DNA from: Nesterenkonia cremea
GTDB taxonomy: Bacteria; Actinomycetota; Actinomycetes; Actinomycetales; Micrococcaceae
Reading direction: 5' to 3'
Length of the DNA stretch: 64,000 bases
NCBI RefSeq assembly: GCF_014642675.1
Contig: NZ_BMIS01000004.1
Location: 1 to 64,000, forward strand
In this document: positions 59,713 to 64,000 of the stretch, one piece after another
How the letters are laid out: each line of letters starts with the position of its first letter
Position numbering within the stretch: position 1 is the first letter of the stretch
Position numbers and translations under genes: made by a program
Notes under the pieces: model-generated
Seen by the model: the letters and a program-made list of their open reading frames with translations, nothing else
Told to the model about the DNA's origin: nothing
Databases searched by the model: none

Positions 59713-60849
59713 ATGACCCAGTCGGCAGAAGAGCTGGAAACGATGGGCGAGTATCGGCGAGCGTACCTCGTCTATATGTCCGAGGCAGAGGCCCTCGCGA
59801 AACCAGCCGCAGCGTACTTTCGAGCAGGCCTTCTAGCCGGTCGGCTGGAGAACACTATAGGGGCGGTACGTGCCTTTGAACTGGCCGTGTCGACACCCGG
59901 GGCAGTTCCGAATTACTGGTACTACTACGCCCGCTCTCTTCACCGGATCGAGGATCCCTATAGAGCGCGATATGCCTACCAGCAGTATGCCCAGCGGAGG
60001 ACGAAGAAAGGCGGCCCGGTCTTTCATCACCATGGAGGCCTGTTGCCTTTCCGCAGGGGCGTCAGGTACGGGGCGGTCCGGCGCCCTGAGTACGCGCATT
60101 CCATGCTCCACGCTGCGGAATTGGCCAGGGTGCTCGGGGAGGATCGTATCCGGGTGGCCGAGTTTGGGGTTGCCTCGGGGCAGGGACTTCTGGCAGCGCA
60201 GGATCATGCACACGTCATCGAAGAGCTGACCGGTGTAGTCGTGGAACTGTGGGGATTCGACACCGGTGAAGGAATCCCGGAATCCGACGATCACCGCGAC
60301 CTGCGCCACTATTTCGGGCCCGGAGATTACGCGATGCAGGATAAGGGTGCTCTTGAGGCACGCTTGGAGCGTGGTCAGCTCGTGCTGGGTGATGCTCAGG
60401 AGACCGTGTCGGCATGGATCGCAGAAGGCCCCCCGATCGGCGCCCTGCTCTTCGATATGGATCTCTACAGTTCGACACTGGGTGTGCTTAACCGCCTCGC
60501 CGCAGCAGAGGACCGGCATTTCCTGCCTCGTGTGTCTCTGGCGTTCGATGATATCGGCCCGAAGACTCCGGCTTTCCAGATCAAGGACTATAGTGACGTC
60601 ACTGGTGAGGCGGCTGCTATCCGGGACTTCAATCAGGGGCATCGAGAAGTTCAGCTGGCGCCGGACAAGTGGTTCACGGCTTTGCCTGACCACGCTCCGT
60701 GGCACGATATGTGTTATCTCATGCACCGGTTTGAGCACCCATCCTATAAAACTCGAGTGCGCGGTTCCGCCAGTGACCACATGCGATTGCGGCTGGACGC
60801 CGAGACCGATGAAGACCCTGTTGAAGACCCGGAGACAGGCTCCCTGTGA
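59713..60849 (+). CDS. TylF/MycF-type methyltransferase with N-terminal helical repeats
   Basis: The 378-residue protein has a short TPR-like head (about 1-100) and a class I SAM fold beyond residue 140: AEFGVASGQG (motif I, near 147-156), WGFDTGEGIPESDD and GALLFDMDLYSST. These resemble TylF-family sugar O-methyltransferases, which need magnesium and carry acidic residues in the last two motifs. It would O-methylate a sugar of the polymer. Its stop overlaps a GTG-started broken ORF. Base composition is on the low-GC side of the window. Confidence 0.72.
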   Translation: MTQSAEELETMGEYRRAYLVYMSEAEALAKPAAAYFRAGLLAGRLENTIGAVRAFELAVSTPGAVPNYWYYYARSLHRIEDPYRARYAYQQYAQRRTKKGGPVFHHHGGLLPFRRGVRYGAVRRPEYAHSMLHAAELARVLGEDRIRVAEFGVASGQGLLAAQDHAHVIEELTGVVVELWGFDTGEGIPESDDHRDLRHYFGPGDYAMQDKGALEARLERGQLVLGDAQETVSAWIAEGPPIGALLFDMDLYSSTLGVLNRLAAAEDRHFLPRVSLAFDDIGPKTPAFQIKDYSDVTGEAAAIRDFNQGHREVQLAPDKWFTALPDHAPWHDMCYLMHRFEHPSYKTRVRGSASDHMRLRLDAETDEDPVEDPETGSL

Positions 60850-61076
60850 CAGCTGTTGCCCATGACGAAGCCATCATCGTCAGCTTCGCCGCCGGAGAGA
60901 AGTACTAATTCGGCGCCTCCGAGAGGGCGGATCCCGAGGACCTCAGCGACCTGGCGTGGGTGGCGTTGGATCTCTGCGACGCTTCGCTCACTGATCTGAT
61001 GGGTTGGCAGGGAGTGGCCGTCGTCTTCGGGGTGGTCCTTGTGACCGCGCTGCTACTGTTCAGCCGACTGATGTGA
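60846..61076 (+). pseudogene. Broken ORF: 20-codon frame with in-frame TAA
   Basis: GTG 60846 overlaps the methyltransferase stop (GTGA) and gives MTAVAHDEAIIVSFAAGEKY before TAA at 60906-60908. The same frame then continues without another stop to TGA 61074-61076, ending in a membrane-helix-like stretch. The opening resembles the N-terminus of the GT8-like protein at 61204 (VVAYAAGDHRIVF), so this may be the remnant of a second glycosyltransferase joined to unrelated sequence. The 354 bases 60850-61203 hold nothing else apart from a promoter for the next gene. Confidence 0.4.
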
Positions 61077-61159
61077 AGGAGCAGAGCTCGGTTCCAGAGG
61101 TCGAATCGCGGCCACACCGGGAGCGTGGATCAGCGACCGGCTGGTCGCGTCCCCTCGGG

Positions 61160-61165
61160 TAGCAT
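61160..61165 (+). promoter_or_regulatory. -10 element TAGCAT for the GT8-like/pyruvyltransferase pair
   Basis: It lies about 38 bases before the TTG start at 61204, which has its own ribosome binding site GGAGG at 61195-61199. Confidence 0.4.
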
Positions 61166-61203
61166 GTTGGTCGCCCGTCATTCCTGAAATCTGTGGAGGC
61201 ATC

Positions 61204-62172
61204 TTGGCTGACCGCGTGGTGGCGTACGCCGCCGGAGATCACCGGATCGTATTCCCTGCTGCAGTGGCACTGCAGTCATTGGAAGACCACAACCCCGGTC
61301 AGTATCACCGAATCATCTGCTTCGACGGCTCAGACCTGACCGAAGAGCACCGGCGGATCATGGACCACCACGGTATCGAGTTCCTGGACGCACGCACCGT
61401 CCCGGACTTCACCCGGGTCAAGGAGATGCCGCTGATGCAGGAGGGCCGCTGGCCCGCCGAGGTCTTCCTGAATTGGGCGCTGCCCGAGCATCTGGCCACC
61501 CTGGGTTGGCGGTACTCGCTGAAGTTCGACTATGACGTCGTCTGCGTTGACGCCGTGGAGGCCGTGGGCAAGGCCATCGAGGCTGGCACTGCTGTGGCCT
61601 ACCGCCGTCTGGGCCCGCGCTACCAGGCGCCTTCGGAAGAGATCGCTGCCGCCTTCGAGGACAAGACCGGACGCCCGTTTCCCACCAGCAACAAGATCAA
61701 CGTGGGTGTGGCCTTCTTCGACAACCAGGCCATGCAGGAGGGGAGCTACTTCGACAACTTCCTGAAGGCCTACGGCGCCCTGATGGAGATCTCGCCGCAG
61801 ATGAACGCCACTGAGCAGATCGCCCTGGCCGCCGTCTCGCATGATTTCGGAAAGAGTTTCCGTCCGTTGCCGGCTTCGATGAACCGCTTTGCCCGGCCCT
61901 TCAAGTCGAAGTTTGAGCCCGAGGCTGACATTCGGATCATCCACTACAACGGTAACCTCAAGCCGTGGAAGCCCATCGAGGACCGCCATTACAGGATGGC
62001 CAAACGCCACGCAGAGATTTCCCCGCTGCTGCTGCGCGAGATGTGGCTCCAACATGCCCAGCGTGTGCGGGGCTTCGAAGACTATACCGATGAGCGCCCC
62101 ATCCAGCCCTTGGAACTGCTGAGCCTGGTCAAGACGCTCGAGAGCTCCGCAGAGAGTGAGGAAGATGACTGA
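61204..62172 (+). CDS. Glycosyltransferase, GT8-like
   Basis: The 322-residue protein resembles GT8-type retaining glycosyltransferases: VVAYAAGDHRIVFPAAVALQSL at the N-terminus (nucleotide-binding strand), KFDYDVVCVD near residue 107 as the metal-binding DxD-like motif, FPTSNKINVGVAFF, and IIHYNGNLKPW near the end, equivalent to the HxxGxxKPW motif. It starts at TTG with GGAGG four bases upstream. It overlaps the pyruvyltransferase start by eight bases. It likely adds a hexose to the polymer. Confidence 0.82.
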   Translation: MADRVVAYAAGDHRIVFPAAVALQSLEDHNPGQYHRIICFDGSDLTEEHRRIMDHHGIEFLDARTVPDFTRVKEMPLMQEGRWPAEVFLNWALPEHLATLGWRYSLKFDYDVVCVDAVEAVGKAIEAGTAVAYRRLGPRYQAPSEEIAAAFEDKTGRPFPTSNKINVGVAFFDNQAMQEGSYFDNFLKAYGALMEISPQMNATEQIALAAVSHDFGKSFRPLPASMNRFARPFKSKFEPEADIRIIHYNGNLKPWKPIEDRHYRMAKRHAEISPLLLREMWLQHAQRVRGFEDYTDERPIQPLELLSLVKTLESSAESEEDD

Positions 62173-63541
62173 CCGCAGTCTGCTCGAACAGCTGAAAGCC
62201 TCGGCCCGGACCACTTCCAGCCTCATCGCCCTGGGCGTGGAACCGGAGATCGTCCGGACCAAGAACCTGCTGCGCCTCCCGTTCAAGATCCCTTCCGGCG
62301 AGGCCGTGGCCTACCTGAGCCCGACTGACGGCGGCATCGAGCTGGACATGCGCGCCAACCACAAAGCCGGACGCCAGGAGCTGCGCCGCGTCCTGTTGGG
62401 CTCGGCACGGCTGGTGGCAGCGCCCCGCGAGCACCACCTGCTCGCCCGCTTCGACGCAGACGCCCCGGCCCGCCGCATCATGAAGAGCACATCTTCCTGG
62501 ATCCAGGCCGTCCAGCAGGAGACCGAGCAGCGTCACGAGCTCTACCAGGGCACGAGGCAGCTCGGGGGAGAGGACACCTTCGGCTTCTGGGCAGATGTCC
62601 GCGCCAATTTCGGCGATCAGATCGGCCCGTGGCTGGTCCAGGAGCTCACCGGTCGGCGCATGATCAACTCCCGCTACTCCAAGCGTGACCACGGCCGCAT
62701 GACCGCCACCGTGGGATCGATCATCCATATGCTCCCCACCTCGGCCACCTCAGAGGCTGATATTTGGGGTGCTGGCCTGATGCGCAGACTCAGCGATGAG
62801 GAACGCGCCGGCCTGGAGAAGCTCAGTGAGGTCACTGTCCACGCCGTGCGGGGACCATTGACCCGTCAGCTTCTGCGGGAACAGCTGGGTTGGGATGTGC
62901 CTGAGGTCTACGGCGACCCGGCGCTGCTCTGCCCGAGGTTCTACACCCCGGATCCCGCACCCGAGGCTGAGGGCAAGATCGCCTTCGTTCCGCATTTCAA
63001 ACACGTGGAACACCACTTCTCCACCGCCGCGGAGTTCCAGGAAGCCCTCGACGAAGACGTCCACCTGGTCGACGTCCACGAGGACCTGCGCACCGTGATC
63101 AGCCAGATCGCCTCCGCCCGGGTCTGTGTCTCCTCCTCCCTGCACGGGATCATCATCGCCCAGGCCTACGGCGTGCCCTGGGTGTGGCTCTACGCCCCGG
63201 ACCGCAACATCGGTGGCGCCCGGTTCAAGTTCGACGACTTCTTCTCCACCCTGGCCGACGCCGACTCCGTGGTTTCCCATGAGGCTTCGGTAAAGGACTT
63301 CCTGCAGCTGCCCTTCGCCGAACTGGCCCAACAGGCTGTGCTGCCGGAGCTGGGCATCGACCTGGACGCTCTGCAAAACGCCTTCCCGATTCCGGCGGCG
63401 GAGAAGCCCGTCGCCCCGGTGAAGCCGCGTTTCCGCTGGAACCGCGTCTCCCTGGAGGAGCGGTTCATGGCCGATGTGCGAGCCTCTTACCGCCTGGCCC
63501 ACTCCGCGGGCCGCCCTGGACGTGCTGGTCAGTCGCGCTGA
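62165..63541 (+). CDS. Polysaccharide pyruvyltransferase family protein
   Basis: The 458-residue protein has the CsaB/polysaccharide pyruvyltransferase pattern: VHAVRGPLTRQLL, EVYGDPALLCPRFY, and SSLHGIIIAQAYGVPWVWL in the C-terminal half. These enzymes add pyruvate ketals from phosphoenolpyruvate to wall sugars, often as an anchor for S-layer proteins. The start at ATG 62165 overlaps the preceding stop (ATGACTGA); GTG 62156 is possible. The N-terminal 150 residues are specific to this subgroup. It closes the plus arm of the glycan locus. Confidence 0.87.
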   Translation: MTDRSLLEQLKASARTTSSLIALGVEPEIVRTKNLLRLPFKIPSGEAVAYLSPTDGGIELDMRANHKAGRQELRRVLLGSARLVAAPREHHLLARFDADAPARRIMKSTSSWIQAVQQETEQRHELYQGTRQLGGEDTFGFWADVRANFGDQIGPWLVQELTGRRMINSRYSKRDHGRMTATVGSIIHMLPTSATSEADIWGAGLMRRLSDEERAGLEKLSEVTVHAVRGPLTRQLLREQLGWDVPEVYGDPALLCPRFYTPDPAPEAEGKIAFVPHFKHVEHHFSTAAEFQEALDEDVHLVDVHEDLRTVISQIASARVCVSSSLHGIIIAQAYGVPWVWLYAPDRNIGGARFKFDDFFSTLADADSVVSHEASVKDFLQLPFAELAQQAVLPELGIDLDALQNAFPIPAAEKPVAPVKPRFRWNRVSLEERFMADVRASYRLAHSAGRPGRAGQSR

Positions 63542-63806
63542 GAATGGCGGCACGCTCGTCCTTCGAATAAATTCGGTACAGGATCCTCCTCGTGTGCCTG
63601 CGGCCGCGTCGGCAGTGGGCCGTGACATTTTGAGAGCATCAGCTCGCAGACCAGGAAGAGGGTCACTGTGCAATTCAGCTCCGCCTCTGTGGCCTCGATC
63701 AGCGGGGCGACGGTGCTCGTGCTGACCGGACGTGGGCGTGTCCTACCACCAAGTGGCTCCGGACGCGGAGCAGTAGCATCCGCTCCGGCCCAGTAGACTC
63801 TCCACG
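63542..63806. other. Intergenic region after the glycan locus
   Basis: No gene with a plausible start is seen in these 265 bases. An ATAAATT stretch near 63567 interrupts the GC-rich background. A promoter precedes the next gene. Confidence 0.5.
63794..63799 (+). promoter_or_regulatory. -10 element TAGACT, leaderless start at 63807
   Basis: It ends seven bases before ATG 63807, the start of a gene that runs off the window. Confidence 0.5.
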
Positions 63807-64000
63807 ATGCTGAAACCACTCGCCCTCGGGGCGGAGGCCGGCCGCCGAGCCATGGGCCTCGCCTCCAAAGTTCCCGGAGCCGACCTCGCCGCAGCCCGCG
63901 CCGTGGTCGCCAGCGGCCGCCTCGTCCCCACCACCACGGAGTCCGCGCTGACCCCTGGTCGCGTCAGACTGCGCACCCTGCATGAGCACGCCGCCACCGT
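63807..64000 (+). CDS. Partial gene, unknown, cut by the window end
   Basis: The first 64 codons read MLKPLALGAEAGRRAMGLA and continue without a stop to the end of the window. The product start is Ala/Arg-rich with a stretch ADLAAARAVVASGRLVP, suggesting a soluble protein. There is no recognisable motif yet. The leaderless -10 at 63794-63799 and the GC-rich third positions support it as a real gene. Confidence 0.5.
   Translation, partial: MLKPLALGAEAGRRAMGLASKVPGADLAAARAVVASGRLVPTTTESALTPGRVRLRTLHEHAAT

Overview
The window is high-GC, densely packed DNA with many 4-8 base overlaps between genes. It carries marker families of Actinobacteria: WhiB, DUF3107, DUF3117, DUF3499, DUF5719, TIGR03089, glpX next to DUF4245, TatB, and an LCP wall-polymer transferase. 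Gene content and order suggest the Micrococcaceae (a Nesterenkonia- or Arthrobacter-like organism), but there is no rRNA gene to settle it. I found no tRNA, rRNA, CRISPR array, transposase or prophage genes.

Layout. Positions 1-17 kb are mostly housekeeping: a small membrane protein, a DUF4870 protein, a class III-type sirtuin, an atypical UppP/BacA phosphatase, DivIVA-domain and DUF3117 proteins, an O-methyltransferase, a sensor-like membrane protein, tatB, an SLC13 transporter, Mrp, stress proteins, aminopeptidase P, a PHP phosphoesterase, a TetR regulator, DUF3107 with a DEAD-box helicase and an orphan beta-class DNA methylase, prepilin peptidase and a NUDIX hydrolase. Positions 17.4-22.2 kb hold an acyl-CoA module (thioesterase, permease, acyl-CoA ligase, divergent TetR) whose permease, ligase and regulator are less GC-rich than their surroundings. 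Positions 22.2-31.3 kb hold fumC, carbonic anhydrase, DUF4245/glpX, manA, LCP, purE and purK. Positions 31.3-45 kb hold GtrA, TIGR03089, then whiB - giant glycosyltransferase - DUF5719 - DUF3499 - Trm112 - ahcY, followed by RDD, SpoIIM and a TIGR01906 membrane protein.

The most unusual part is 45.2-63.5 kb. After a stand-alone PD-(D/E)XK nuclease-like gene comes a divergent cell-surface glycan locus. The minus-strand arm has an IMPase-type phosphatase, a fusion of a GT29/DUF115-like domain with a sialic-acid-synthase (NeuB) domain, and an ATP-grasp ligase. The plus-strand arm has two paralogous TPR + GT29-like proteins flanking a tandem KdsB-like/NeuA-like CMP-sugar synthetase. It continues with a MurF-like ligase, a Ddl-like ligase, a PBP4-type peptidase without a signal peptide, a TylF-type methyltransferase, a broken small ORF, a GT8-like glycosyltransferase and a polysaccharide pyruvyltransferase. 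Together they suggest synthesis and CMP-activation of an ulosonic acid, its transfer into a wall polymer, and decoration by amino acids, methyl and pyruvyl groups. This would be a teichulosonic-acid-like or sialic-acid-like polymer with an unprecedented-looking set of peptidoglycan-type ligases. That pathway is inference from domain content.

A recurrent regulatory feature is a TAnnnT -10 hexamer placed 6-8 bases before the start codon of at least 13 genes, implying leaderless mRNAs. Convergent gene ends carry strong hairpins, and three of them carry additional interrupted palindromes of unknown purpose.
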